From Flavobacterium potami (GTDB lineage Bacteria; Bacteroidota; Bacteroidia; Flavobacteriales; Flavobacteriaceae): a stretch of DNA of 64,000 bases. The notes beneath the pieces were generated by a model. The model did not search any database and had not been told where the DNA came from. It saw only the letters and a program-made list of their open reading frames with translations. The position numbers were made by a program, and so were the translations under genes. The stretch covers positions 124,001-188,000 of the forward strand of contig NZ_JAINUY010000008.1 in assembly GCF_020026915.1 (NCBI RefSeq), given 5' to 3'. Shown here in pieces: positions 52,764 through 61,781 of this stretch (position 1 is the first letter of the stretch; each line of letters starts with the position of its first letter).

Positions 52764-54581
52764 TTATGATGCTGTAGAGTTTTCGCCACTGTATTTATTC
52801 AGGTTTTTAGAAGCGTGCACCTCTATGTTTTCTTCTGTACTAATTAACGAAGCGCTCTTGGCAATTTCTTTTCTTTCGCTTGATTCAGATTCTCTTTTTC
52901 CTCTTATAAGTTCGGTTAAATTGCCTGTTATTCTAGTCATAAAATCAATACCTATGGTTAAGAATATCGATTTTCCAATTGTCTCCGTTTTATTACCGCC
53001 AATAGTTACATTTTGATTAATACCAACGATCGTATTCATGTTTTGCCCCGCATTTATAATAATATCCTCTCCAGCTTCAAACTCTATATTCTTTGGAGCT
53101 TTAAATCTGATATTTCCGTCACCATAAATCACAGCTATTGTTTTCCCTTTTTGACTTTCAATTGTAATATCACCTGTTGCATCATCAGAAATTATTCGGT
53201 TTCCGCTTCTTGTCTGCATTACTTTTAAGTCATTTTGTGGAGTTTCGTATCCAGATGAAGCTGCCCCATTGTAATGGGTTCCCATTATATATGGAGATTC
53301 CACGTTACCGCCTTCAAAACCTACCAATACTTCTTCTTTTATTTCGGGAATGAAATAAAATCCTTTTCCTGCACCACCATGAGGCTGAATCATTCTTATC
53401 CAGTCGCTCTCATTATCCCAGCCATTCCAGTAATATTCTACTTTTACGCGTCCCATTTTTTCCGGGTCGTTGTTGTCTATGACTTTTGCGGGCTGGCTGT
53501 CGGCAAAAGCAAATGCTTTGGGATTGGTGTAATGGGGAACCGAAACATCTGATGGAATGGCTTTAAACTCACAGCTATAATTTCCGTTTATTTCTGAATG
53601 ATGGATAACTTCTACGGCTATCAATTCGTGTTCAACCGTTTTATTCTGAATGGTAAAAACCTGCCCCAAACCTATTGGGTAATAGGAAATTCCGCTGTAA
53701 AAAACACAGTTTGCATCGCTTGCAGAAGTTTGGAGTTTGACCATTTCTTCAATTTCGTCCTTATCTTTGGCGTTATTGGTGTAAGCTCCAATTTTTAATT
53801 CTCTTCGCGCTATTTGTCCTTGATTGAATCCCATTGAAACGGCAAACCTGTCACGGCTTCCTGTTGTGGTTTTTTCAGATGAACTGCGGATGCTTGATGC
53901 ATTTGTATAATCATAACCACCAAAAGAGCTTTTGTGCGAAGCCAATTTGGTCTCAATCGTAAATTTATGAAGCGAAGATCCATTTATAAGTTTTACGTTG
54001 CTGGCTTTTGTCTGGCCAAACTGCATGCGCATTCCGTCAAAATAATACCATTGTCCATAACGTGTGGCAAGCCTTTTTAAGAAATTGAAACTGGTTTCGT
54101 TATACTGCGGCTTGTTCGAAAATTCTTTTTTATAAGTGGGAACAATCGCTTCTCGCTGATAAAATTCGCCAGAATTGGTTTCGGCAAAAATTTCCAGTGC
54201 AATCTGCTGGAGGTTTCGGTTAAGAAAAATTCTAGATTTTTCATTATCATCCAAAAAAACGGTATGGCTTATTCCGTAAACATGAAGACCGGCAGGACTT
54301 CCATGAAGATCAACCGATTTTAATCCTTCAATAATTCCTTTTGACATCAGTCTGATGCTGCCGACTTTGAATGTAAAAATGACTTCACTTCCAATATATT
54401 TGCTGATGGCTTTTTCCTGATCTTCGGGGGCAATTATAGCTTTTCCAGTGTACTGCCAAGTAAACGAAAAGTAATGGTGGTCGGCCATTTTCTGCGAAAG
54501 TTGGAAATCGTAATAAATAATATTTTTTTCGAAGGAACTGATTGAAATATGAACTTGTTCTGAGAATTTACTCTTAGTCAT
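52764..54581 (-). CDS. vgrG: VgrG spike protein, type VI secretion
   Basis: The 605-aa protein has a gp27-like N-terminal part (to about residue 350; ETSFNFLKRLATRYGQWYYFDG is typical), a gp5-like OB fold (MGRVKVEYYWNGWDNESDWIRM, then GFYFIPEIKEEVLVGFEGG), and a C-terminal repetitive beta-helix (GDITIESQKGKTIAVIYGDG..., IVGINQNVTIGGNKTETIGKS). It forms the tip of the T6SS puncturing device. The C-terminal 50 residues are charged and may bind the lipase. No sheath, tube or membrane-complex genes are in the window, so this is an auxiliary effector module. Confidence 0.9.
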   Translation of the reverse strand: MTKSKFSEQVHISISSFEKNIIYYDFQLSQKMADHHYFSFTWQYTGKAIIAPEDQEKAISKYIGSEVIFTFKVGSIRLMSKGIIEGLKSVDLHGSPAGLHVYGISHTVFLDDNEKSRIFLNRNLQQIALEIFAETNSGEFYQREAIVPTYKKEFSNKPQYNETSFNFLKRLATRYGQWYYFDGMRMQFGQTKASNVKLINGSSLHKFTIETKLASHKSSFGGYDYTNASSIRSSSEKTTTGSRDRFAVSMGFNQGQIARRELKIGAYTNNAKDKDEIEEMVKLQTSASDANCVFYSGISYYPIGLGQVFTIQNKTVEHELIAVEVIHHSEINGNYSCEFKAIPSDVSVPHYTNPKAFAFADSQPAKVIDNNDPEKMGRVKVEYYWNGWDNESDWIRMIQPHGGAGKGFYFIPEIKEEVLVGFEGGNVESPYIMGTHYNGAASSGYETPQNDLKVMQTRSGNRIISDDATGDITIESQKGKTIAVIYGDGNIRFKAPKNIEFEAGEDIIINAGQNMNTIVGINQNVTIGGNKTETIGKSIFLTIGIDFMTRITGNLTELIRGKRESESSERKEIAKSASLISTEENIEVHASKNLNKYSGENSTAS

Positions 54582-54605
54582 GCTTGGTTAGTTTAAGTTA
54601 TTCTA

Positions 54606-54633
54606 TAAATTTAGAATTGTGAAAACCAAACAA
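54606..54633 (-). promoter_or_regulatory. Promoter of the vgrG-effector-immunity operon
   Basis: On the minus strand a TTG (54633-54631), a 17-base spacer and TAAATTTA (54613-54606) match the flavobacterial promoter except for the final base. It lies 25 bases upstream of the vgrG start. Confidence 0.4.
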
Positions 54634-54720
54634 ACTGCCCTAAAAGACATTTGTATATCATAATAAGATTTTTTTACCCAATAAAACCATATTAAGATAT
54701 TTAATAATTTTTAAAACAAA

Positions 54721-54753
54721 AAACGCTTCCGTCGTAAAACGGAAGCGTTTTTT
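54721..54753. terminator. Terminator of the sdh operon
   Basis: The perfect stem AAACGCTTCCGT / ACGGAAGCGTTT has T-runs on both strands. It lies 22 bases beyond the sdhB stop. Confidence 0.85.
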
Positions 54754-54774
54754 AAATATACTAAATTGTATTCT

Positions 54775-55521
54775 TTATCCTTTTAAACTTGCTGCTAAAT
54801 ACTCACGGTTCATACGTGCGATATTTTCAAGCGAGATTCCTTTTGGACATTCAATTTCGCAAGCTCCTGTATTTGTACAGTTTCCGAAACCTTCTAAATC
54901 CATTTGGTGAACCATGTGTAAAACACGATCAGTAGCTTCAACTTTACCTTGTGGCAATAATGCGTATTGAGAAACTTTTGCAGAAACGAATAACATTGCT
55001 GAAGAGTTTTTACAAGTTGCAACACAAGCTCCACAACCAATACAAGCAGCAGCATCAAATGATTTGTCTGCATCGTCTTTTGGAACTGGAATAGTATTCG
55101 CGTCGATTGTATTTCCAGAAGTATTTACAGAGATAAATCCTCCTGCGTGTTGAATTCTATCAAAAGAACTTCTGTCAACCACTAAGTCTTTAATTACTGG
55201 GAAAGCTTTTGCTCTAAATGGCTCGATAAAAATCGTGTCACCATCTTTAAACATACGCATGTGCAACTGACAAGTTGTAACACCTCTGTCTGGTCCGTGC
55301 GCTTCACCGTTGATGAATAAAGAACACATTCCGCAGATTCCTTCACGACAATCGTGGTCAAATGCTACAGGCTCTTCACCTTTGTTGATTAGACCTTCGT
55401 TAAGAACGTCTAACATCTCAAGGAAAGACATGTCTGGTTCGATTCCATCGATAGGATATTCTACAATCCCTCCTTTATCTTGTGCGTTTTTTTGACGCCA
55501 TATTTTTAATGTAAGTTTCAT
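54775..55521 (-). CDS. sdhB: Succinate dehydrogenase/fumarate reductase iron-sulfur subunit
   Basis: I choose the ATG at 55521 (MKLTLKIWRQKN), giving 248 aa; 18 upstream codons of the open frame do not look like protein of this family. The [2Fe-2S] ligands are in CREGICGMC with a later Cys (TTCQLH). The other clusters are bound by CIGCGACVATC and CTNTGACEIECP. It passes electrons from SdhA to the membrane quinone site. The 96-base gap from sdhA contains degenerate GTCGAAA repeats. Confidence 0.94.
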   Translation of the reverse strand: MKLTLKIWRQKNAQDKGGIVEYPIDGIEPDMSFLEMLDVLNEGLINKGEEPVAFDHDCREGICGMCSLFINGEAHGPDRGVTTCQLHMRMFKDGDTIFIEPFRAKAFPVIKDLVVDRSSFDRIQHAGGFISVNTSGNTIDANTIPVPKDDADKSFDAAACIGCGACVATCKNSSAMLFVSAKVSQYALLPQGKVEATDRVLHMVHQMDLEGFGNCTNTGACEIECPKGISLENIARMNREYLAASLKG

Positions 55522-55617
55522 AACCTTTTTCGTTTGAAAGTCATAAAGTCGAAAGTCGAAAGTCGCTTGGCACATTTTGCCTTTTGACTTTAAGACTTTG
55601 GGCTTTCGACCAAATTC

Positions 55618-57618
55618 TTATTTATAACTTCTTTGAACTAATTTAATGTTTTCGTAATTAAGAGGTTCTTTGTGTAACACAGCATCACTTGGTTTTCCTT
55701 TGTATTCCCAAGCTGCAACGTATGCAAAGTTTTCGTCGTCACGAAGTGCTTCTCCTTCTTCTGTTTGGTATTCCTCACGGAAGTGACCTCCACAAGATTC
55801 GTTACGGTGTAAAGCATCTTTCGCGAACAATTCTCCTAATTCTAAGAAATCGGCAACACGAGTCGCTTTTTCTAATTCCTGATTAAATTCGTTAGCATTT
55901 CCAGGAACTTTTACATCTTTATAAAACTCTTCACGTAAAGCAGCAATTTCTTCGATAGCTTCAGCCAATCCTTTAGCATTACGAGCCATACCTACTTTAT
56001 TCCACATAATTTTTCCTAATTTTTTGTGGAAGTAATCTACAGAGTGTTTACCATTATTATTGATAAATTTCTCGATTTGATCTTTTACTGCTTTTTCAGC
56101 CTCAACGAATTCTGGTAAATCTGTAGAAATTTCACCCATTTTAATATCTGGAGCTAAATAGTCTCCGATAGTATAAGGCAATACGAAATATCCGTCAGCT
56201 AAACCTTGCATTAAAGCAGAAGCTCCAAGTCTGTTTGCTCCGTGATCAGAAAAGTTAGACTCTCCAATTGAGAAACATCCAGGAATTGTAGTCATTAAGT
56301 TATAATCAACCCAAGTTCCACCCATTGTATAGTGAACCGCTGGGTAAATCATCATTGGAGTTGTATATGGATCTTCATCGACGATTTTGTAATACATCTG
56401 GAATAAGTTTCCGTATTTACTTTTCACTATTGCAGCTCCTAATTTAGTTACCAAAGCAGCATCTTTATCGTCTAAACCTTTTACGTAAGCATCTTCAGTT
56501 CCGTAACGTTTGATTGCCGCAGCGAAATCTAAGTAAACCGCTTCTCCAGTTTTGTTAACCCCAAAACCAGCATCACATCTTTCTTTAGCTGCACGAGATG
56601 CAACGTCACGAGGTACTAAGTTACCAAAAGCAGGATATCTTCTTTCTAAGAAATAATCTCTTTCGTCTTCAGATAAATCAGTTGCTTTTTTCTTTCCTTC
56701 ACGGATTGCCTGAGCATCTTCTAATTTTTTAGGAACCCAAATACGACCGTCATTACGTAAAGATTCAGACATCAAAGTCAATTTAGACTGGTGATCTCCT
56801 GAAACCGGAATACATGTTGGGTGAATTTGTGTATAACAAGGATTTGCGAAAAACGCTCCTTTTTTATGAATTTTCCAAGCTGCTGTTGCATTACTTCCCA
56901 TAGCATTTGTAGAAAGGAAAAATACGTTTCCGTATCCTCCAGAACCAATTACTACCGCGTGAGCAGAATGTCTTTCAATTTCTCCTGTAATTAAGTTACG
57001 AGCGATAATACCTCTCGCTTTTCCGTTTACGATTACTAAGTCTAGCATTTCGTGACGGTTGTACATTTTAATTTTTCCACGACCAATTTGACGGTTCATT
57101 GCAGAATAAGCTCCTAACAATAATTGTTGTCCAGTTTGTCCTTGTGCATAAAATGTACGAGAAACCAAAGTTCCTCCAAAAGAACGGTTATCTAATAATC
57201 CGCCGTATTCACGAGCCAATGGCACCCCTTGAGCCACACATTGGTCAATAATATTTCCTGAAACCTCAGCCAAACGGTAAACGTTTGCCTCACGAGCACG
57301 GTAATCTCCACCTTTTACAGTATCGTAAAATAATCTGTAGATCGAGTCACCGTCACCTTTATAGTTTTTTGCCGCGTTGATACCTCCTTGTGCTGCAATA
57401 GAGTGCGCACGACGTGGAGAATCTTGGAAGCAGAATGCTTTTACGTTATATCCTAACTCTGCTAGAGTAGCCGCAGCCGAACCTCCAGCCAAACCTGTAC
57501 CAACAACGATAATATCTAAATTACGTTTGTTAGCTGGGTTTACTAAATTAATATGATCTTTATAATTTGTCCATTTGTCCGCTATAGGACCATTTGGAAT
57601 TTTTGAATCTAATGCCAT
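55618..57618 (-). CDS. sdhA: Succinate dehydrogenase flavoprotein subunit
   Basis: The 666-aa protein shows the FAD-binding GTGLAGGSAAATLAE near residue 40, the covalent-flavin His region RAHSIAAQGGINA, the substrate-site HPTCIP motif, and RLGASALMQGLADG. The length is typical of the type B Bacteroidota enzyme. It oxidises succinate to fumarate on the cytoplasmic face. It lies 15 bases downstream of the cytochrome b gene. Confidence 0.96.
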   Translation of the reverse strand: MALDSKIPNGPIADKWTNYKDHINLVNPANKRNLDIIVVGTGLAGGSAAATLAELGYNVKAFCFQDSPRRAHSIAAQGGINAAKNYKGDGDSIYRLFYDTVKGGDYRAREANVYRLAEVSGNIIDQCVAQGVPLAREYGGLLDNRSFGGTLVSRTFYAQGQTGQQLLLGAYSAMNRQIGRGKIKMYNRHEMLDLVIVNGKARGIIARNLITGEIERHSAHAVVIGSGGYGNVFFLSTNAMGSNATAAWKIHKKGAFFANPCYTQIHPTCIPVSGDHQSKLTLMSESLRNDGRIWVPKKLEDAQAIREGKKKATDLSEDERDYFLERRYPAFGNLVPRDVASRAAKERCDAGFGVNKTGEAVYLDFAAAIKRYGTEDAYVKGLDDKDAALVTKLGAAIVKSKYGNLFQMYYKIVDEDPYTTPMMIYPAVHYTMGGTWVDYNLMTTIPGCFSIGESNFSDHGANRLGASALMQGLADGYFVLPYTIGDYLAPDIKMGEISTDLPEFVEAEKAVKDQIEKFINNNGKHSVDYFHKKLGKIMWNKVGMARNAKGLAEAIEEIAALREEFYKDVKVPGNANEFNQELEKATRVADFLELGELFAKDALHRNESCGGHFREEYQTEEGEALRDDENFAYVAAWEYKGKPSDAVLHKEPLNYENIKLVQRSYK

Positions 57619-57633
57619 TATAATTGATATTAA

Positions 57634-58299
57634 TTATTGGTTGAAATGATGAAATAATGCGATAATTACGAAAGCAGCTGGTACTACTACAGCAAACCAT
57701 AAACCTACTTTACTTAAAAATCTAGAGTATTTGTTGTGCATCCCTACAGATTGAAGAGAAGATGCAAACCCGTGCCATAAGTGGAATCCTAAAAGGACAA
57801 AAGACACACAGTATAATCCTGTACGGATTGGGTCATGAAATTTGTGAACTAACTCACCATAATATCTTGTAGCGTCTGGTGCAGTTCCTGCTATGTATTT
57901 GTAGCTAACTTCAGGAAACCAGAAATCATAAAAGTGCAATCCTAAGAAAGCCAAAATAACCAATCCAGAAATAATCATATTTCTAGAACTCCAAGAAGCG
58001 TTTGCAGCTCCGTTGTATTTAGCGTATGCAATTGGTCTTGCTGCGCTGTTTTGTGCTGTAAGTACAAATCCCATTACGAAGTGGAAAATTACTCCAAATG
58101 CCAAAACTGGCTGCATTACATACTGAATCAGCGGATTGTACCCCATAAAATGTGAAGCTTCGTTGAAAACGTCTTCACTAAGAACAGAAATAAAATTTAA
58201 GGTAACATGCAGCGCTAAAAACGTGATTAAGAATATTCCCGAAAGAGCCATTGCTACTTTCTTTAAGATGGAAGCATTCAACTGTGCAGATTGTGCCAT
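57634..58299 (-). CDS. sdhC: Succinate dehydrogenase cytochrome b subunit
   Basis: The 221-aa integral membrane protein has five predicted helices and conserved haem-ligand histidines (LALHVTLNF, FGVIFHFVMGF, GLHFYDFW, LGFHLWHGF), the pattern of the single di-haem cytochrome b558 of type B SQR. There is no separate SdhD. It is the first gene of the operon and has a well-matched promoter 33-63 bases upstream. Confidence 0.93.
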   Translation of the reverse strand: MAQSAQLNASILKKVAMALSGIFLITFLALHVTLNFISVLSEDVFNEASHFMGYNPLIQYVMQPVLAFGVIFHFVMGFVLTAQNSAARPIAYAKYNGAANASWSSRNMIISGLVILAFLGLHFYDFWFPEVSYKYIAGTAPDATRYYGELVHKFHDPIRTGLYCVSFVLLGFHLWHGFASSLQSVGMHNKYSRFLSKVGLWFAVVVPAAFVIIALFHHFNQ

Positions 58300-58331
58300 A
58301 AGTGTTAAGTAGTTTGTTTTAAAAAATTAGA

Positions 58332-58362
58332 CAAAAATAACTCAATTACAAAAGAACTACAA
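58332..58362 (-). promoter_or_regulatory. Promoter of the sdhCAB operon
   Basis: On the minus strand a TTG (58362-58360), a 20-base spacer and TATTTTTG (58339-58332) match the flavobacterial consensus in both boxes and in spacing. This is the best promoter match in the window. Confidence 0.65.
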
Positions 58363-58606
58363 CCATTTCGCTGTTATTTATAATGATTTTAAAATAGCCT
58401 ACTCCTAAGTATTTTTACTTATAAATTTGTTTTTAATAATAAATAATTTAGTATAAAAATTTTCAAAAAATTGCTTTATAGCTATTTCTAAGCACTTTCT
58501 GATCTTTTAGAATTACCAAAAATTTATCATATTGTTATTTTATTCAAAGTTTTGATTTGTTTTCTTCAAAAGTGACCTGCGTTAAAAATTTTATTCCGTC
58601 AAAAAA

Positions 58607-58636
58607 TTGCCAGTCCACAACATAGTTTTACCTTTA
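58607..58636 (+). promoter_or_regulatory. Promoter of the HMG-CoA synthase gene
   Basis: TTG (58607-58609), a 19-base spacer and TACCTTTA (58629-58636), with one mismatch at the last base. It lies 19 bases before the ATG at 58656. Confidence 0.5.
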
Positions 58637-58655
58637 TCGGCTCAAAAAATTGATA

Positions 58656-60017
58656 ATGAAAACAGGAATTGATGCTATCTCATTTGATGTAGCAAACATA
58701 CATTTACCCATAAAAACTTTGGCCATTGCCAGAAATATTGAACCAGAAAAATTAGAAAAAGGTCTTGGCTTACTAAAAATGACCTTTCCAGATGTTCATC
58801 AAGACGCTGTTGTTTTTGGAGCAAACGCACTAACAAAACTTATACTTGATAATAAAATAAACTTAAACGAAATAAGCCGAATTTATGTTGGTACCGAAAG
58901 CGGCATCGATAGTTCGAAACCAATTGCATCTTATTTAATTAGTTTAATGGAGCAAAAATTTGGCGAAGATGCTTTGGCCGAATGCGATGTTGTCGATTTC
59001 ACTTTTGCTTGTATTGGCGGTGTAGACGCTATGCAAAACTGTTTGGATTTTGTAAAATTGAATCCTACCAAAAAAGCAATTGTGGTTACTAGCGACTTTG
59101 CAAAATACGATTTAAACTCTGGTGGTGAGTATACACAAGGCGCTGGAGCTGTTGCAATGTTGATTACTGCAAACCCGAAAATTATTGCTTTTGATGACAA
59201 TTGGGCAACAAGTACAAAAGGTGTTTTCGATTTCTTCAAACCATACAGAACTATTTCTAAAGAAGAAATTACTAAAAACACTAACAACGATTCTTGGTTT
59301 GATAATTTAGAAGCTGAAATTGAAATTCATAAAGATCAACCGGTTTTTGACGGTCAGTATTCAAACCAATGTTATATGGATCGTACGCGTAATGCTTACT
59401 TTTCATTCAAAAAATTAAAAAATACTACCGAAACTTTATATAATACTTGGACAAGTATTATCATGCACTTACCGTATTCTTTTCAAGGAAGAAGAATGTT
59501 GTCTGAAATTTACGCTTTAGACAGTGCTGAAAAGATTATTGCTGATGATATTGCACCTGCAGATTATCAGACAAAAATTAAAGAAGTAGCAAAATCTGAT
59601 GATTACAAAACATTTGTAACCGAGAAATTACAGCCAGCTGAATTAGCATCTTCATTAATTGGAAACCTTTATACAGGTTCTATTTTCATGGGATTATTGT
59701 CGACTTTGGCTCATTTTTACGATACTAAAAAAGAAGTTGCAGCAACTAAATTTGGTTTCTTAGCTTACGGAAGCGGATCTAAATCGAAAGTTTTCGAAGG
59801 AACAATTCAACCAGAATGGCAATCGGCTTTAGCAAATGTGAAGCTTTTTGAAAATTTAGGAGAAAGCGTAGAAATTGATTTCAATACTTACGAAAGTCTT
59901 CACAAAAAAGAACAAAAAACAAGCGTAAGAACTCCGAAAAACGAATGGGTTTTAGACCGAATCGAAAAAGAGATTCCTGTTTTAATTGGAGCTCGTTATT
60001 ATAAATGGGTGGAATAA
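58656..60017 (+). CDS. Hydroxymethylglutaryl-CoA synthase
   Basis: Using the ATG at 58656 (MKTGIDAISFD), the product is 453 aa. The catalytic residues of the HMG-CoA synthase family are visible: Glu in YVGTESGID, the acetyl-accepting Cys in VDFTFACIGGVDA, and a C-terminal FLAYGSGSKSKVF. It condenses acetyl-CoA with acetoacetyl-CoA, an early step of the mevalonate pathway used by flavobacteria. No other mevalonate gene is adjacent. It has its own promoter and terminator. Confidence 0.9.
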   Translation: MKTGIDAISFDVANIHLPIKTLAIARNIEPEKLEKGLGLLKMTFPDVHQDAVVFGANALTKLILDNKINLNEISRIYVGTESGIDSSKPIASYLISLMEQKFGEDALAECDVVDFTFACIGGVDAMQNCLDFVKLNPTKKAIVVTSDFAKYDLNSGGEYTQGAGAVAMLITANPKIIAFDDNWATSTKGVFDFFKPYRTISKEEITKNTNNDSWFDNLEAEIEIHKDQPVFDGQYSNQCYMDRTRNAYFSFKKLKNTTETLYNTWTSIIMHLPYSFQGRRMLSEIYALDSAEKIIADDIAPADYQTKIKEVAKSDDYKTFVTEKLQPAELASSLIGNLYTGSIFMGLLSTLAHFYDTKKEVAATKFGFLAYGSGSKSKVFEGTIQPEWQSALANVKLFENLGESVEIDFNTYESLHKKEQKTSVRTPKNEWVLDRIEKEIPVLIGARYYKWVE

Positions 60018-60055
60018 TAATTAAATTCCAATTTTTGAAAACCCAAATTCCAAAT

Positions 60056-60087
60056 AAAAAGCCGAAGTTTAATAGCTTCGGCTTTTT
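60056..60087 (+). terminator. Terminator of the HMG-CoA synthase gene
   Basis: The stem AAAAAGCCGAAG / CTTCGGCTTTTT begins about 40 bases after the stop and is followed by an AT-rich tail. Confidence 0.8.
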
Positions 60088-60102
60088 ATTTACACACAGC
60101 GT

Positions 60103-60176
60103 GTCATTGCGAGGAACGAAGCAACCACACTAACAAATGTCACACGCGATGAGATTGCTTCGTTCCTCGCAATGAC
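60103..60176. repeat. Perfect 22-bp inverted repeat with 30-base loop
   Basis: Each arm reads GTCATTGCGAGGAACGAAGCAA or its exact complement. This GTCATTGCGAGGAACGAAGCAA sequence type is a widely distributed bacterial intergenic palindrome. It lies in a gap with no coding sequence. Confidence 0.85.
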
Positions 60177-60192
60177 GACAGCACCTTAAAAA

Positions 60193-60223
60193 CCTTTGTC
60201 AAAGTTTAAAACTTTGACAAAGG
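60193..60223. repeat. Perfect 31-bp palindrome
   Basis: CCTTTGTCAAAGTTT and its exact complement surround one A. It follows directly after the previous inverted repeat, so two different palindrome types are stacked in one gap. Confidence 0.8.
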
Positions 60224-60290
60224 CAAAATCGCATAGTTTCAAATATTAAGAATTATCTAATTATCAAATTGTCACATTATCCAATTAAAT

Positions 60291-60470
60291 TTAATCCTTC
60301 TTATGCTGTTCTGTATAATTTTGATTGCCTTTAATTCTGGTATCTTCCGTATGCATTCCGTTTGCCATTCCGAGCATGAAAGCCGTAATGATTAGAATTA
60401 ATTTTCGTTTTAACCAATGAAGTCGTGGCTTAGATGGCTCTAAACCTTTTTTATGAGTTTGTTTATACAT
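60291..60470 (-). CDS. Small single-pass membrane protein, 59 aa
   Basis: The 59-codon frame runs from the ATG at 60470 to the TAA at 60291. It encodes a basic N-terminal part (MYKQTHKKGLEPSKPRLHWLKRK), one hydrophobic segment (LILIITAFMLGMANGM) and a polar tail (HTEDTRIKGNQNYTEQHKKD). The twin basic clusters before the helix place the N-terminus in the cytoplasm. No family is recognised. It is 76 bases downstream of the 123-aa exported protein on the same strand. Confidence 0.55.
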   Translation of the reverse strand: MYKQTHKKGLEPSKPRLHWLKRKLILIITAFMLGMANGMHTEDTRIKGNQNYTEQHKKD

Positions 60471-60546
60471 TTTAAAATGATAAATGATTAGACATTATGA
60501 ATCATCTTATGCCATGAAATAGCATAATGGCGTAGAAATAAAATTT

Positions 60547-60918
60547 TTAAGCCGTGTATAAACTTTTCTTGAAGTTGCTTGAAGTACTTATTTCATTTAT
60601 AAAAACCGACTGATTTATAAATGAAGCAATATTTTGATGAAGATTTTTATGTAATTGAAAGACAATTCGAATTTGAGAATTTAAAACTTCTTTTAATCTA
60701 AAATCAATTAAAAGTATCGGAAATACAGTTTTTCCAGCTCTTTTAACTTGATTAAAAACGTAAACGCGAAGATTTTTAAGATCTATTTCTTTTCTCGAAA
60801 CAACAAAAGAAGATTGATAATACTCAGGAGAACTAGCTTGAGAATATAAAACACCATCACCCGCCATTACGACCAAAGCCACAAAAAGGGAAAACAGGTA
60901 TTTTAAATGGTTTTTCAA
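60547..60918 (-). CDS. Hypothetical exported protein, 123 aa
   Basis: The protein has an N-terminal signal peptide (KYLFSLFVALVVMAGDGVLYSQA). The mature part is basic and contains two beta-like blocks (KNLRVYVFNQVKRAG, VFPILLIDFRLKEVL) and a Lys/Ser-rich end. I know no family for it. It should be periplasmic. Confidence 0.5.
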   Translation of the reverse strand: MKNHLKYLFSLFVALVVMAGDGVLYSQASSPEYYQSSFVVSRKEIDLKNLRVYVFNQVKRAGKTVFPILLIDFRLKEVLNSQIRIVFQLHKNLHQNIASFINQSVFINEISTSSNFKKSLYTA

Positions 60919-61019
60919 AATCTTTTTCAGTTTTTAGAGTATTTCTTTACAATATTAGTTCTTTGTTTTTAATTACTAATCAACTTTCAACTTTTTTCGT
61001 GATCCTTTACGTCATTTTT

Positions 61020-61118
61020 GTCATTCCGAGGAACGAGGAATCTTCGCAAGTAGCTCGTCAAAGATTGTCCATTTTGTTTGTGGAGTTTCGTGTGTGATTT
61101 CTCCTTCGTCGAAATGAC
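61020..61118. repeat. Imperfect inverted repeat of the GTCATT..CGA..GAGGAAT type
   Basis: The left arm GTCATTCCGAGGAACGAGGAAT (61020-61041) and the complement of ATTTCTCCTTCGTCGAAATGAC (61097-61118) match at most positions. The intervening bases read TCTTCGCAAGTAGCTCGTCAAAG, an accompanying sequence often seen with this repeat type. It fills the gap between two minus-strand genes. Confidence 0.7.
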
Positions 61119-61129
61119 AACCTTTATGG

Positions 61130-61681
61130 TTATTTCATTTCTTTTTCTTGATTAAGAACCAACAATCCTAATCCCAAACAAAAAACTGCACAACTAAAAA
61201 GCATCCAAACTCCGTCCTTCAAAACAAAAAATGAAATCCCAACAGTAACCGCACCAAAAATTACTATTAAAGATTTTACAATTTCGGTTTTCATAAAATC
61301 AAATGCATGCAATGCCAGACCAAGAAAAAGTAAAGACGGACCAACGGCAATAAACGGATAAAAAATCAATGGCGAAATTGTAACTTGATGACTTAATGCC
61401 TCTTTTGCAATTTCGTTGTTTCCGTAACTCGACATTATAAAGTCGATTGTACAAAGACCAATATGCGCAATCACGCCCAAAGTTGTCAAAACGGAAGCAA
61501 CTTTATTGATTTTTGTTTTTGGAAATGCATCATTAAAAGATAATAATAAACATGCGCCAATTAAATTAAACCAATGTGCAAAATCTACCGATTCGCTTAA
61601 ATTGGGTATAAAGCCCGAAAAAAATAAATAACTAACTAAAAAAAGTAGTAATCCGATCATGCAAAAGTGTTTTGTTTTCAT
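61130..61681 (-). CDS. Multi-pass membrane protein, 183 aa
   Basis: Six hydrophobic segments are visible, starting with MIGLLLFLVSYLFFSGFIP and WFNLIGACLLLSF and ending in VWMLFSCAVFCLGLGLLVL. There are no conserved charged residues that point to a transport or enzyme function. It lies 100 bases downstream of the membrane-anchored LytTR regulator on the same strand, so it may be under that regulator's control or sense with it; this is inference. Confidence 0.65.
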   Translation of the reverse strand: MKTKHFCMIGLLLFLVSYLFFSGFIPNLSESVDFAHWFNLIGACLLLSFNDAFPKTKINKVASVLTTLGVIAHIGLCTIDFIMSSYGNNEIAKEALSHQVTISPLIFYPFIAVGPSLLFLGLALHAFDFMKTEIVKSLIVIFGAVTVGISFFVLKDGVWMLFSCAVFCLGLGLLVLNQEKEMK

Positions 61682-61781
61682 AATTTGTTTTAAAATTGAT
61701 GAAGCAAAACTAAAATGAAACCATTTCTAAAAACCCAATTTTATTGACTTGGGTACAAAACGCATTGTTTTAGGTACGAAA

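Noticed and set aside
55522..55617. Possible sigma-54 site (CTTGGCACATTTTGCC) between sdhA and sdhB
   Set aside because: The GG-GC spacing is 8 instead of 10 bases and it faces away from sdhB, inside an operon; it is part of a degenerate repeat.
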